Shown in pieces: positions 17,069 through 25,970 of a stretch of DNA of 64,000 nucleotides. The DNA comes from Alphaproteobacteria bacterium (GTDB lineage Bacteria > Pseudomonadota > Alphaproteobacteria > Micropepsales > Micropepsaceae), in contig CANJLC010000001.1 in NCBI GenBank assembly GCA_947475445.1, positions 310,001 to 374,000 on the forward strand, given 5' to 3'. The position numbers and the translations under genes were made by a program. The number at the start of each line of letters is the position of its first letter. The first letter of the stretch is position 1. A model generated the notes under the pieces. It saw only the letters and a program-made list of their open reading frames with translations. It was not told the origin of the DNA and ran no database searches.

Positions 17069-18394
17069 TTAAACAGGCAGCCGGATCGTCGCCTTCAGCC
17101 CGCCCAGCGCAGATTTTCCCAGCACAATATCGCCGCCATGGGCCCGGGCGATGTCGCGGGCGATGGACAGGCCAAGCCCCGAACCGCCTTTTTGCAAATT
17201 GCGGCCTTCATCCAGCCGGTGAAAAGGACGGAAGGCTTCTTCCCGACGGTCTTCTGGAATGCCGGGCCCGTCATCCTCGACCACGATTTCGGCAAAGCGC
17301 GCATCGCGCGACAATCCCACCACAACCCTGCGGCCATGCTTGAGGCCATTGTCCACCAAATTGGTCAGGCAGCGGCGCAAGGCGGCGCGCTTGACGCTGA
17401 GGTGCAGCTGTTCGGGCGCAATCACCTCGACGTCGCGGTTCTGCTTCGCCTTGGTGGAGGCCGCCGCGGTATCGCGCACCAGCTCCGCCAGGTCTGCCTC
17501 TTCGGCTTCCTCGCCGCCTTCGCCGCGGGCAAAGGCCAGGTAATCATCGAGCATATGCTCCATCTCGGCGATGTCGGCGCGCAAATCGGCCATGTCGGGG
17601 CTGTCGGGCATCATCGCCAGCGCCAGCTTCATGCGGGTGAGCGGCGTCTTGATGTCATGGCTGACGCCCGCCAGCATTTCGGTGCGCTGGCTGACATGGC
17701 GCTCGATGCGTTCGCGCATGGTGATAAAAGCCTGAGCGGCGCGGCGTACCTCGATGGCGCCATAGGGCTTGAAGTCCGGCACGGAACGGCCCTTGCCGAA
17801 ACTTTCGGCGGCCCGCGCCAGCCTTTCGATGGGGCGCACCTGGTTGCGCAGGAAAAGAATGGCAATGCCCAGCAGGATCAGCGCCGATCCCATCATCCAA
17901 AGAATGAAAATGCCCGGCCCGGACACCGTGACCCGGTCGCGCGGCGCCACCACTTCCAGCACGCCATCCTTGGTTTCCACCTTGATGTCGAAATCCTGGC
18001 CAATCCGGCCGGTGGTGAAATGCCGGTCCTTGGCGACGCGGCTGCCGATGATATCGGCCAGCGCCACGTCGATCGTATTGGTGGAAGGCCTGGCCGGTGG
18101 CACCAATCGCATCCCGTCATGGAAGGTAATACGATATTGCAGCTGGCGCGCCGACAATGCGCGCAGGCCGTCACGTTCCAGCGCCGGCGAGGAATCCTCC
18201 AGCGCCACCAGCAGGGCGACATCGGCGGCGACATCGCGCGCCAGCCGCCGCGTGGTGCTGTCCAGGTCGCGCTCGAAAAAGACATAGGTGACCACGCCCT
18301 GCAGCAGCACCATCGGCGCCACGATGATGATCAGCGAGCGGCCGAACAGGCCGCGCGGCAAAAAGCGTTTGACGAATTGCGAGGGCTTACCCAC
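17069..18394 (-). CDS. EnvZ-like sensor histidine kinase
   Basis: This 441-aa membrane kinase partners the OmpR-like regulator upstream. It has TM1 near residues 18-38 (SLIIIVAPMVLLQGVVTYVFF), a periplasmic loop of about 110 residues, TM2 (IFILWMMGSALILLGIAILFL) and a HAMP linker. The HisKA box GVSHDIKTPLTRMK carries the phospho-His. An ATPase domain follows with NLVDNGLKHG, DDGPGIP and GGSGLGLSIARDI. I use the GTG at 18394, overlapping the regulator stop by 8 nt; an ATG at 18421 is an alternative. The signal is unknown. Confidence 0.9.
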   Translation of the reverse strand: MGKPSQFVKRFLPRGLFGRSLIIIVAPMVLLQGVVTYVFFERDLDSTTRRLARDVAADVALLVALEDSSPALERDGLRALSARQLQYRITFHDGMRLVPPARPSTNTIDVALADIIGSRVAKDRHFTTGRIGQDFDIKVETKDGVLEVVAPRDRVTVSGPGIFILWMMGSALILLGIAILFLRNQVRPIERLARAAESFGKGRSVPDFKPYGAIEVRRAAQAFITMRERIERHVSQRTEMLAGVSHDIKTPLTRMKLALAMMPDSPDMADLRADIAEMEHMLDDYLAFARGEGGEEAEEADLAELVRDTAAASTKAKQNRDVEVIAPEQLHLSVKRAALRRCLTNLVDNGLKHGRRVVVGLSRDARFAEIVVEDDGPGIPEDRREEAFRPFHRLDEGRNLQKGGSGLGLSIARDIARAHGGDIVLGKSALGGLKATIRLPV

Positions 18395-19085
18395 GATCTG
18401 GCACCAGCACATAGCCGACACCGCGCACCGTCTGCAGGTAGAGCGGCAGCTTGGGGTCTTCCTCGATCTTGCGGCGCAGGCGCGTCACCTGCACGTCAAT
18501 CGAGCGTTCCAGCGCCACGCCCAGCCTTGTGCAAAGATCGCTGCGGGAAAAAGGATGGCCGGCGTTGGCGGCGAAAAGCTGCAGCAGGGCCGCTTCCGCG
18601 CTGGTCAGCTTGACCGGCTTTCCCGACTTGGTCAGGCGCGCGCCTTCGGAATCGTAAATCGCCGCCCCCATTTTCACCTTGCCGCTGGCCGCCTTGGCCA
18701 CGGGGGCTGCACGGCGCAGCAGGGCGGAAGCGCGCAGCAGCAATTCGCGCGGCTCGAAGGGCTTGGGCAGGTAATCGTCCACGCCGATCTCCAGCCCGGC
18801 GATGCGGTCGGAAGGCTCGCCCCGCGCCGTCAGCATCAGGATGGGAACCTGGGAGCCGGCCCGCACGGAACGGGCCAAATCGAGGCCGGATTCGCCGGGC
18901 ATCATCACATCCAGGATCAGCAGGTCGAAGGCCATGCTTTTCATCAGGGCGCGCGCCTCGGCGGCATCCTGGGCGGCGCTGACGCGAAAGCCGTTGCCGG
19001 ACAGATAGCGGGTGAGCAGGGCGCGCAGCCTCTCATCGTCATCCACGACCAGCAAATGGGGATCGGAGGGTTTCGGGGCGGTCAT
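18387..19085 (-). CDS. OmpR-like response regulator
   Basis: This 232-aa regulator has a receiver domain (LLVVDDDERLRALL, phospho-Asp in LLILDVMMPGESG, then LTARGE and LPKPFEPREL). An OmpR/PhoB winged helix follows, with LTSAEAALLQLFAANAGHPFSR, DVQVTRLRRKIEEDP and VRGVGYVLV. ATG 19085 gives the normal family start. It is divergent from ilvE and lies directly before its kinase. Confidence 0.93.
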   Translation of the reverse strand: MTAPKPSDPHLLVVDDDERLRALLTRYLSGNGFRVSAAQDAAEARALMKSMAFDLLILDVMMPGESGLDLARSVRAGSQVPILMLTARGEPSDRIAGLEIGVDDYLPKPFEPRELLLRASALLRRAAPVAKAASGKVKMGAAIYDSEGARLTKSGKPVKLTSAEAALLQLFAANAGHPFSRSDLCTRLGVALERSIDVQVTRLRRKIEEDPKLPLYLQTVRGVGYVLVPDRG

Positions 19086-19247
19086 GGCAGCTATACCGTT
19101 TGTCTCGCCACAAAAGGCCCCTTGGGTCTTGCGGTTTTCGCGTCCGCCATGCTGCAATGGCTGCAACTTCCTACAAGTGAGGGGCGCGGGCAAGACCCGC
19201 CTTAAAAGCCCCGGAAACCGGGTGGGAGCACAGGAAACGAGAGTGCC

Positions 19248-20138
19248 ATGGCAGACGTGATCCCATTCGACCAGCGCGACGGCAGCCTTTGGTATGACGG
19301 CAAGCTGGTGCCCTGGGGTTCAGCCCAGACCCATGTCCTGACCCATGGCCTGCATTATGGCTCCTGCGTGTTTGAAGGACAGCGCATCTATAATGGCCGC
19401 ATCTACAAGCTGAAGGAACATACCGAGCGGCTGTTCAAGTCGGCCGAACTGCTGGGCATGAAAATTCCTTTCACCCCGGACGAAATCAACCAGGCCTGCA
19501 TCGAAGCCGCTGCCGTCCAGGGCATCAAGGATGGCTATCTGCGGCCCGTCGCGTTTCGCGGCAGCGAGATGATGGCCATCAGCGCGCAAAGCACCAGGAT
19601 CCATGTCGCCATCGCCTGCTGGCCCTGGCCGTCCTATTTCAGCCCGGCAGAAAAGCTCAAGGGCATCCGGCTGGATATCGCGCGCTACAAGCGCCCCTCG
19701 CCGGAAACCGAGCCGGTGCATGCCAAGGCGGCCGGCCTCTACATGATCTGCACGGTCTGCAAGCACGAGGCCGAAGCCAAGGGCTATGCCGACGCCATGT
19801 TCCTGGATTATCGCGGCTATGTCGCCGAAGCGACCGGCGCCAATGTCTTCTTCGTCAAGGATGGCGCCATCCACACGCCCATCGCCGACTGTTTCCTCAA
19901 CGGCCTGACCCGCCAGTCGGTGATCGCCATCGCCAAGGCGCGCGGCGTCGCCGTGATCGAGCGGCACATCAAGCCGGAAGAAATGTCCGATTTCACCGAA
20001 TGTTTCCTGACGGGCTCTGCGGCGGAAGTGACGCCGGTGAGCGAGATCGGGCCGTACCGCTTCACGCCCGGCAAGCTGACCGAGACATTGATGAACGCCT
20101 ATGCCGACGAAGTGCGCGGCGTCACCGTCAACGCCTAA
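19248..20138 (+). CDS. ilvE: Branched-chain amino acid aminotransferase
   Basis: IlvE transfers the amino group between glutamate and the 2-keto acids of Leu, Ile and Val, using PLP. The 296-aa protein has HGLHYGSCVFEGQRIYNG, the PLP lysine in VHAKAAGLY, EATGANVFFVKDG and FLTGSAAEVTPVSEIG. SD CGAGAG precedes the ATG. It ends in a 4-nt convergent overlap with the EamA gene. A fold-type IV D-amino acid aminotransferase is less likely because EGQRIY and the length fit BCAT. Confidence 0.93.
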   Translation: MADVIPFDQRDGSLWYDGKLVPWGSAQTHVLTHGLHYGSCVFEGQRIYNGRIYKLKEHTERLFKSAELLGMKIPFTPDEINQACIEAAAVQGIKDGYLRPVAFRGSEMMAISAQSTRIHVAIACWPWPSYFSPAEKLKGIRLDIARYKRPSPETEPVHAKAAGLYMICTVCKHEAEAKGYADAMFLDYRGYVAEATGANVFFVKDGAIHTPIADCFLNGLTRQSVIAIAKARGVAVIERHIKPEEMSDFTECFLTGSAAEVTPVSEIGPYRFTPGKLTETLMNAYADEVRGVTVNA

Positions 20139-21022
20139 TCTGACCAGACAATAAGAATAGCGCCCGCCACCAGCAGGGCGATGCCGGCAGCTTCATGCAG
20201 GCTTGTTTTCTGCTTGAAGACAAAGCGGCTGACGCCTTGCGCCAGCAGCACTTCGACCAGCGCCAAAGTGCGCACATGCGCGGCGGTGGCCAAAGCAAAA
20301 GCCAGGAACCACATCTGTGAACCGGCGGCGCCGGCAAATCCTGCCAGCAGCGATGGCCGCCACAAGGCGATGGTGGCGCTGAGCGTGCGGCGCTGGAACA
20401 GCAGCATCCAGGCCAGCAGCAGGAAGGTCTGCAGCGCCAGGCCGACCGCCAGCGAGAAGGTTGCGGGCAGGACAAAGCCCGGCGCAGGCAGCGCCAGGAT
20501 GGCGCCGCGATAGCCGATGGCGGAAAGCGCGAACAGCGCTGCCGAGGAAATCCCCAGCAAGGCGGGCTTCAATCCACCCACCAGCGCATCGGGCTTGATG
20601 GAAATCAGCGCCACGCCGGTCATGGCAATGAAGATGGCCAGGGCGCTCATGCCGCTCAGCGCGTCGCCCAGGAAGGCCAGTCCCAGCAGCGCCACCAGCA
20701 AGGGTTCGGTCTTGAGATAGGCCACGGTGACGACAAAGGAACGCTGCTCCATGGTCAGCAGCATCAGGGCCGTGGCGGCGATCTGCGTCACGGCGCCGAC
20801 GCTGATCCACAGCGCGAAAGTGCCATTGAGCGGCGGCAGCTTTTCGCCAGTCACTCCCAGCACGGCGGCCAGGAACAGCAGCGCGAAGGGAAAGCCGAAC
20901 AGGAAGCGCACCAGCGTGGCGCCCAGTGCGCCAAGCCTTGGGGTCAATTCGCGCTGCATGGCGTTGCGGGCGGTTTGTCCCACCGCGCCCAGCAGGGTGA
21001 AAACCACCCACAGACTGTTCAT
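20135..21022 (-). CDS. EamA/DMT-family transporter
   Basis: This 295-aa protein has about ten hydrophobic helices in two halves, as in drug/metabolite transporters of the EamA type. Helices such as GATLVRFLFGFPFALLFLAAVLG and ALAIFIAMTGVALISIKPDA are clear. Such proteins usually export small metabolites or amino acids. Nothing in the sequence tells the substrate. It shares its last 4 nt with ilvE on the other strand. Confidence 0.85.
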   Translation of the reverse strand: MNSLWVVFTLLGAVGQTARNAMQRELTPRLGALGATLVRFLFGFPFALLFLAAVLGVTGEKLPPLNGTFALWISVGAVTQIAATALMLLTMEQRSFVVTVAYLKTEPLLVALLGLAFLGDALSGMSALAIFIAMTGVALISIKPDALVGGLKPALLGISSAALFALSAIGYRGAILALPAPGFVLPATFSLAVGLALQTFLLLAWMLLFQRRTLSATIALWRPSLLAGFAGAAGSQMWFLAFALATAAHVRTLALVEVLLAQGVSRFVFKQKTSLHEAAGIALLVAGAILIVWSD

Positions 21023-21031
21023 GGCGTCGGC

Positions 21032-21643
21032 CTATTGCGGGGGCGTGGGGCCGGGGCGGATATGGCGCATCCCGTTCCGGAAATACACCACGCCGGTATA
21101 GACCGTCAGCACCGCCGCCACCCACAGCATCACATAGGCGATTGTGGCGTAGGTGAGGGCTGGAATGCCCGGCGCAAAGGTATCGGCCAGCGGCGTCAGG
21201 ATGATGCCGCCGATCGCCACCATCTGCACCGCGGTCTTGAATTTGGCGATGGCGGTGACGGGAACGCTGACCCGCGTCCCGGCCAAATATTCGCGCAGGC
21301 CCGACACCAGGATTTCACGCGAGAGAATGATCAGCGCCGGCACCAGCCGCAGCAGGCTGACCGTGCCGGTCACCGGCCTGGCGAAGGTGCCCTCCGCCAC
21401 CAGCAGCATCAGCGCCACGCCCACCAGCACCTTGTCGGCGATGGGATCGAGCATGCGGCCGAAATCCGAACCTGCTTTCAGCTTGCGCGCCGCGAAACCG
21501 TCCAGCCAGTCCGACAATCCGGCAATGGCGAACACCAGGAACGCCACGATGCGCGCCATGTCGCCGGGCATGACAAAGGCCACCGCGAAAATGGGGACCA
21601 GGGCAATGCGCAGGATGGTAATGGCGTTGGGCAGGGCGAACAT
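21032..21643 (-). CDS. pgsA: CDP-diacylglycerol-glycerol-3-phosphate 3-phosphatidyltransferase
   Basis: PgsA makes phosphatidylglycerophosphate, the committed step to phosphatidylglycerol. The 203-aa membrane protein begins MFALPNAITILRIALVP. It carries the full CDP-alcohol phosphotransferase motif across SDWLDGFAARKL and SDFGRMLDPIADK. It ends 9 nt before the EamA gene, which follows it on the same strand. Confidence 0.95.
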   Translation of the reverse strand: MFALPNAITILRIALVPIFAVAFVMPGDMARIVAFLVFAIAGLSDWLDGFAARKLKAGSDFGRMLDPIADKVLVGVALMLLVAEGTFARPVTGTVSLLRLVPALIILSREILVSGLREYLAGTRVSVPVTAIAKFKTAVQMVAIGGIILTPLADTFAPGIPALTYATIAYVMLWVAAVLTVYTGVVYFRNGMRHIRPGPTPPQ

Positions 21644-21662
21644 GGACCCACTCTAGGAGCCC

Positions 21663-21772
21663 GCCGACAAACCGTCACGCTTTTTGTCGGCTTTTCCTGC
21701 CGCTCGCTCAAACTCGCGGCGTTCGGCACTCAAATCGATCCTCAGGATCGATTTGACCGGCAAATGCCGGTC
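21663..21772. repeat. Three successive hairpins between uvrC and pgsA
   Basis: GCCGACAAA/TTTGTCGGC (21663-21671 with 21683-21691) is followed by TTTT on the plus strand. CAAATCGATCC/GGATCGATTTG (21731-21741 with 21745-21755) has a 3-nt loop. GACCGGCA/TGCCGGTC (21755-21762 with 21765-21772) follows directly. The flanking genes are both on the minus strand, so these are not a simple end-of-gene terminator for a plus-strand gene. They may be repeat remnants or mRNA-stability structures. Confidence 0.6.
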
Positions 21773-21777
21773 GTGCC

Positions 21778-23646
21778 TCACCCACCAGGGTGAAAGAAAT
21801 CGAAGATTTTCTTCGCCAATGTTCCCGAAACGCCGGTCACCGACTGCAGGTCGGTGAGGCTGGCGGCGGCCACGGCCCGGGCCGAGCCGAAATGCTGCAG
21901 CAAGGCGCGCTTGCGGCCCGCCCCCACGCCCGCCACTTCGTCCAGCGGATTGGCCCCGATGGCGGCGCTGCGCTTCTTGCGATGGCTGCCAATGGCGAAG
22001 CGGTGGGCTTCGTCCCGCAGCCGCTGCAGGTAGTAAAGGGTGGGGCTTTTGGGATCGAGGCGAAACGGCTCCCTGCCGGGGAGATAGAAATGCTCGCGTC
22101 CCGCATCGCGGTCCGGGCCCTTGGAAATTCCCACCAGCGCCACGTCTTCCACGCCCAGATCGGCAAAGACCTGGACCGCGACCGAGAGCTGACCCGGCCC
22201 GCCGTCAATCAGCACCAGATCGGGGCGCTGCCATTTGCTGTTCTCGGGCGGCTCTGCCTCTTCCGCCATCATGCGCGCGAAGCGGCGACTGAGAACCTCT
22301 CGCATCATGGCGTAATCGTCGCCGGGCGTAAGCTCCGCCGACTTGATGTTGAATTTGCGGTACTGGTTTTTCTCGAAGCCTTCGGGCCCGGCGACGATGA
22401 AGGCGCCCACGGCATGGGCCCCCTGGATATGCGAGTTATCATAGACCTCGATGCGGCGGGGCGGCGCATCCAGGCTGAAGGCTTCCGCCACGCCTTCCAG
22501 CAGCTGCGCCTGGGCGCTGTTCTCGGCCATGCGGCGGCCTAGCTGCTCGCGCGCATTGGTGAGCGCGCGCTCCATGATCTGCTGTTTTTCGCCGCGCTGG
22601 GGTTTGGAGATTTCCACCTTGAAGCCGGCACGCGACGACAGGGCCTCTGCCAGCAGCGCGGCATCGGGCACATCCTCGGACAGCAGGACAAGCCTCGGCG
22701 CGGGCCGCGTGTCGTAGAATTGGCCGACAAAGGATTCCAGCATCTCCGGCATTTCCATGTCGAAGGGCAGCTTGGGGAAATAGGGCCGGTTGCCCCAATT
22801 CTGCCCGGCGCGGAAAAAGAACACCTGGATGCAGACCTGGGCGCCTTCGCTATAGGCGGCGAACAAATCGGCTTCCTCAAAGGTAGACGGATTGACGCCC
22901 TGGCTGGCCTGGATCTGGCTCATCGCCTTGACCCGGTCACGCAGCCGCGCCGCCGCCTCGAAATCCAGCGCCTCGGACGCCCTGGTCATTTCCGCCACCA
23001 GCCGGTCCTGCACGGCGCGGCTTTTGCCATGCAGGAAATCTTCCGTCTCCACCACCAGTTCGCGATAGGCCGCTTCATCCACGCGCCCCACACAGGGCGC
23101 GCTGCAGCGCTTGATCTGGAACAGCAGGCAGGGGCGGGTGCGCGCCGCGAACACCGAATCCGAACAGGAGCGCAGCAGGAAGGCCCGCTGCAGGGTGTTG
23201 AGGGTGCGCGTCACGGCGCCGGCGCTGGCAAAGGGGCCGAAATAGCTGCCCTTCGCCGTCCTGGCGCCGCGATGTTTCAGCAGCTGCGGGAAGGGATGGT
23301 CCTCGCGCAGCAGGATGTTGGGAAAGCTCTTGTCGTCGCGGTAGGAGACGTTGTAGCGCGGCTTGAGCTGCTTGATGAGATTGCTCTCCAGCAGCAGGGC
23401 TTCGCTTTCCGACGCGGTGGTGACGAACAGCATCTCAGCCGTCTCAAGGATCATGCGGGTGATGCGCTCATTATGCGCGCCGCGCAGGGCGTAGGACGAC
23501 ACCCGCTTCTTCAGGCTCTTGGCCTTGCCGACATAGAGCACGTCGCCCGCCGCATTGATCATGCGGTAGACGCCCGGCGCGTCCGGCAGGGTCTTGAGAT
23601 AGGACTTGATGCGGTCTGCGCCCTTCAGCGGGCGGTCGGGATCCAT
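21778..23646 (-). CDS. uvrC: Excinuclease ABC subunit C
   Basis: UvrC makes the two cuts in nucleotide excision repair once UvrA and UvrB have marked a lesion. The 622-aa protein has an N-terminal GIY-YIG nuclease ([26 protein letters not shown]). A Cys-containing region ([17 protein letters not shown]), a UVR motif near residue 215 and an RNase H-like nuclease ([30 protein letters not shown]) follow. A helix-hairpin-helix tail completes it. uvrB is also in this window, at 31538; uvrA is not. Confidence 0.97.
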   Translation of the reverse strand: MDPDRPLKGADRIKSYLKTLPDAPGVYRMINAAGDVLYVGKAKSLKKRVSSYALRGAHNERITRMILETAEMLFVTTASESEALLLESNLIKQLKPRYNVSYRDDKSFPNILLREDHPFPQLLKHRGARTAKGSYFGPFASAGAVTRTLNTLQRAFLLRSCSDSVFAARTRPCLLFQIKRCSAPCVGRVDEAAYRELVVETEDFLHGKSRAVQDRLVAEMTRASEALDFEAAARLRDRVKAMSQIQASQGVNPSTFEEADLFAAYSEGAQVCIQVFFFRAGQNWGNRPYFPKLPFDMEMPEMLESFVGQFYDTRPAPRLVLLSEDVPDAALLAEALSSRAGFKVEISKPQRGEKQQIMERALTNAREQLGRRMAENSAQAQLLEGVAEAFSLDAPPRRIEVYDNSHIQGAHAVGAFIVAGPEGFEKNQYRKFNIKSAELTPGDDYAMMREVLSRRFARMMAEEAEPPENSKWQRPDLVLIDGGPGQLSVAVQVFADLGVEDVALVGISKGPDRDAGREHFYLPGREPFRLDPKSPTLYYLQRLRDEAHRFAIGSHRKKRSAAIGANPLDEVAGVGAGRKRALLQHFGSARAVAAASLTDLQSVTGVSGTLAKKIFDFFHPGG

Positions 23647-23658
23647 GCGCCCTATATA

Positions 23659-24051
23659 TTAGCGCGTACGTTCAATTTCTACGCCCACGCTCTCGGCGCC
23701 GGACAAGGCGTGCAACTTTTCCACCCGCACCCGGGCGGTCTTGACGCGGGCATCCTCGAAACAGGCCGCGGCGATGCGTTCGGCCAGGGTTTCGGCCAGC
23801 CGGACATGGCCTTCTGCGATAATGGCCCGGATGCGCTGCTCGATCACATGGTAATCGACCACATTCTCCAGCATGTCCTGGATATCGGCGCTGTCATCGG
23901 TGGCCAGGTCCACATTGATGCGCACCGGCTGCATCCTGCCCTCTTCGTGGCGGTAGACGCCGATATGGGCCAGCAGTTCCAGGTTGCGGATAAAAACATG
24001 CCGCAAGCCGCGAGCGGCATTGGCCATCAAAGGCGATTGGGGCTTGCTCAT
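23659..24051 (-). CDS. folB: Dihydroneopterin aldolase
   Basis: FolB turns 7,8-dihydroneopterin into 6-hydroxymethyl-dihydropterin plus glycolaldehyde in folate synthesis. The 130-aa protein fits in length and shows IRNLELLAHIGVYRHEEGRMQPVRINVDL, VVDYHVIEQRI and the ETLAERIA segment. The ATG at 24051 overlaps the stop of the upstream SDR gene by 4 nt, so the two are translationally coupled. That supports a pterin role for the SDR. Confidence 0.9.
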   Translation of the reverse strand: MSKPQSPLMANAARGLRHVFIRNLELLAHIGVYRHEEGRMQPVRINVDLATDDSADIQDMLENVVDYHVIEQRIRAIIAEGHVRLAETLAERIAAACFEDARVKTARVRVEKLHALSGAESVGVEIERTR

Positions 24052-24794
24052 TCCGTCACCCGCACATCGGGGGTCTGCCAGATCAGATGCTGGCCGCCAT
24101 CCACCGCGATCATCTGGCCGGTCACGGCCTGCGCCTCCAGCAGATAGCGGATCGCGGCGCAGACATCGGCGGGTTCGGCGCCATGCTTGAGAATGGTGGC
24201 GTCGCGCTGGCGGGCGAAATCCTCTTCCGACTGGCGAGCGTTGCGGATCGTGGGGCCGGGGCCCACCGCGTTGACGCGGATATTGGGGCCCAGCGCCTGC
24301 GCCAGGGTGGTGGTGAGCCAATAAAGCCCGGCCTTGGACAGGCTGTAGGACAGAAATTGCGGCGTGGGTTTGAGCACGCGCTGGTCGACGATGTTGATGA
24401 TGCTCCCCTTGGCATTGGCGGGAAGCTGCCTGGCGAATTGCTGTGACAGAACCAGCGGCGCGCGCAAATTGGTTTCCATATGCGCGTCCCAGCTGGCGCG
24501 GCTGGCGCTTTGCCAATCGTCATTCTCAAACAGGGATGCGGAATTGATCAGCGCGGTGAGCGGGCCTATTTCCTGCGTGCGCCCTATCAGCGCTGCGGTT
24601 TCTTCTTCCCGCGAAAGATCGACCTTCAGGGTGACGACCTTGACGCCTTTGCCGCGCGCCTCGGCGGCGGTCTTTTCCGCGTCTTGTGCCGAGCCATGGT
24701 AATGCAGGGCGATGTTCCAGCCCGCCTGTGCCAGATCCAGGACGATGGCTCGACCCAGCCGCTTTGCCGCGCCGGTGACGAGAACATTTTTCAT
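24048..24794 (-). CDS. SDR family oxidoreductase, pteridine-reductase-like (FolM/PTR1 type)
   Basis: This 248-aa SDR begins MKNVLVTGAAKRLGRAIV. TGxxxRxG in place of TGxxxGxG is the mark of pteridine reductases and FolM, where the Arg contacts the NADPH phosphate. The active-site region is SYSLSKAGL (Tyr and Lys), preceded by INIVDQRVLKPTPQF, and the end GQMIAVDGGQHL is SDR-typical. It is coupled to folB by a 4-nt overlap. Reduction of dihydromonapterin or dihydrofolate is likely, but a general SDR role cannot be excluded. Confidence 0.82.
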   Translation of the reverse strand: MKNVLVTGAAKRLGRAIVLDLAQAGWNIALHYHGSAQDAEKTAAEARGKGVKVVTLKVDLSREEETAALIGRTQEIGPLTALINSASLFENDDWQSASRASWDAHMETNLRAPLVLSQQFARQLPANAKGSIINIVDQRVLKPTPQFLSYSLSKAGLYWLTTTLAQALGPNIRVNAVGPGPTIRNARQSEEDFARQRDATILKHGAEPADVCAAIRYLLEAQAVTGQMIAVDGGQHLIWQTPDVRVTE

Positions 24795-24848
24795 GGTCGC
24801 ACACCCGGACGGCGAACCGCTTCGCACTTCGCCTGGGTGATGCTCCGT
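24793..24848 (-). repeat. Hairpin repeat copy 3, before the pteridine-reductase-like gene
   Basis: On the minus strand the stems CACCC/GGGTG and GGCGAA/TTCGCC enclose a loop with GAAGTGCGAAGCGGTTC. The flanks ACGGAGCA and GTGCGACCAT match the copy at 12420-12474. The element fills the space between the trpS stop and the SDR start codon, so it would form the 5' leader of the SDR-folB message. Confidence 0.7.
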
Positions 24849-24849
24849 T

Positions 24850-25872
24850 TCAAGAAATAAATCCTACGCGTTTTTTCACTTCGTCCATCACCGGCGTGGC
24901 GATGGCGCGTGCCTTCTGGGCTCCCGATTTCAGGATGCGGTCAATCTCGCCCGGATCGGCCAGGAGGCGGCGCATTTCCTTGGCCATCGGCTCCAGCTTC
25001 GCCACGGTCAGCTCCGCAAATTTGCCCTTGAAGCCGGAAAATTGCTGGCCGGAAAACTCGGCGATGGTCGCCTCCAGCGTTTGGTCCGAAAGCGCGGCAT
25101 AGATGCTGAGAAGATTTTCCGCTTCTGGCCGTCCCGCCAATTCGTCCTTGGAAGACGGCAAAGGCAAGGGATCGGTCTTGGCGCGCCGGATCTTGTCGGC
25201 AATTGTCTCCGCCGTGTCGGTCAGGTTGATGCGGCTGGCGTCGCTTTCGTCCGACTTGGACATTTTCTTGGTGCCGTCGCGAAGGCTCATCACCCGCGTT
25301 GCCGTGCCCATGATCACCGGCTCGGGCTGGGGGAAGAAGTCGGGTACCCCGAAATCATTGTTGAACTTCTGGGCGATGTCGCGCGCCAGTTCCAGGTGCT
25401 GCTTCTGGTCCTCGCCCACCGGCACATGGGTGGCGCGATAGACCAATATGTCGGCGGCCATCAGCACGGGATAGGTATAGAGCCCCACGCTGGCGCGTTC
25501 CTTGTGCTTGCCCGATTTTTCCTTGAACTGGGTCATGCGGTCCATCCAGCCCAATCGCGCCACGCAATTGAACACCCAGGACAGCTCGGCATGTTCGGGC
25601 ACCTGGCCCTGGTTGAAGATGGGCGTGCGGTTCACATCCACCCCGCCGGCGATATAGGCGGCGGCGACTTCGCGGGTGGCGCGGGCCAGTTCCTCGGGCT
25701 TGCCGTAACCGGCCTCGGCGGTGATGGCGTGCATGTCCACCACGCAGAACAGGCAGGGCATCTGCTCCTGCATCTTCACCCAGTTCTTCAGGGCGCCCAG
25801 GTAATTGCCCAGGTGCAGCGTATTGGTCGGCTGCATGCCGGAAAGGACCAGGGGTTTGTGGGGCGTTGTCAT
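24850..25872 (-). CDS. trpS: Tryptophanyl-tRNA synthetase
   Basis: TrpS charges tRNA-Trp. The 340-aa class I synthetase has the HIGH-like [44 protein letters not shown], and the KMSKS loop in [16 protein letters not shown]. It is preceded by a hairpin repeat 8 nt upstream and followed by another at its stop. It is downstream of glnD on the same strand. Confidence 0.97.
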   Translation of the reverse strand: MTTPHKPLVLSGMQPTNTLHLGNYLGALKNWVKMQEQMPCLFCVVDMHAITAEAGYGKPEELARATREVAAAYIAGGVDVNRTPIFNQGQVPEHAELSWVFNCVARLGWMDRMTQFKEKSGKHKERASVGLYTYPVLMAADILVYRATHVPVGEDQKQHLELARDIAQKFNNDFGVPDFFPQPEPVIMGTATRVMSLRDGTKKMSKSDESDASRINLTDTAETIADKIRRAKTDPLPLPSSKDELAGRPEAENLLSIYAALSDQTLEATIAEFSGQQFSGFKGKFAELTVAKLEPMAKEMRRLLADPGEIDRILKSGAQKARAIATPVMDEVKKRVGFIS

Positions 25873-25879
25873 GGCCTAA

Positions 25880-25922
25880 GCATTTTCCGGAAAAGTGTGC
25901 AGCGGTTTTCCGCAGAAAATGC
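25880..25922 (+). repeat. Hairpin repeat copy 4, upstream of trpS
   Basis: Two nested stems are visible: GCATTTTC/GAAAATGC (25880-25887 with 25915-25922) and CGGAAAA/TTTTCCG (25888-25894 with 25906-25912). The loop GTGTGCAGCGG is the best example of the AAGTGTG...GCGGTTTT core shared by all four copies. It lies in the 98-nt gap between glnD and trpS. Confidence 0.75.
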
Positions 25923-25970
25923 GGAATTAAAAGACAGGTTATGCCCCGCGAAGCCGCAGCCATCAAGGAT

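Noticed and set aside
17138-18613. 491-aa plus-strand frame
   Set aside because: It is antisense to the EnvZ-like kinase and the regulator; only the minus-strand products show family motifs.
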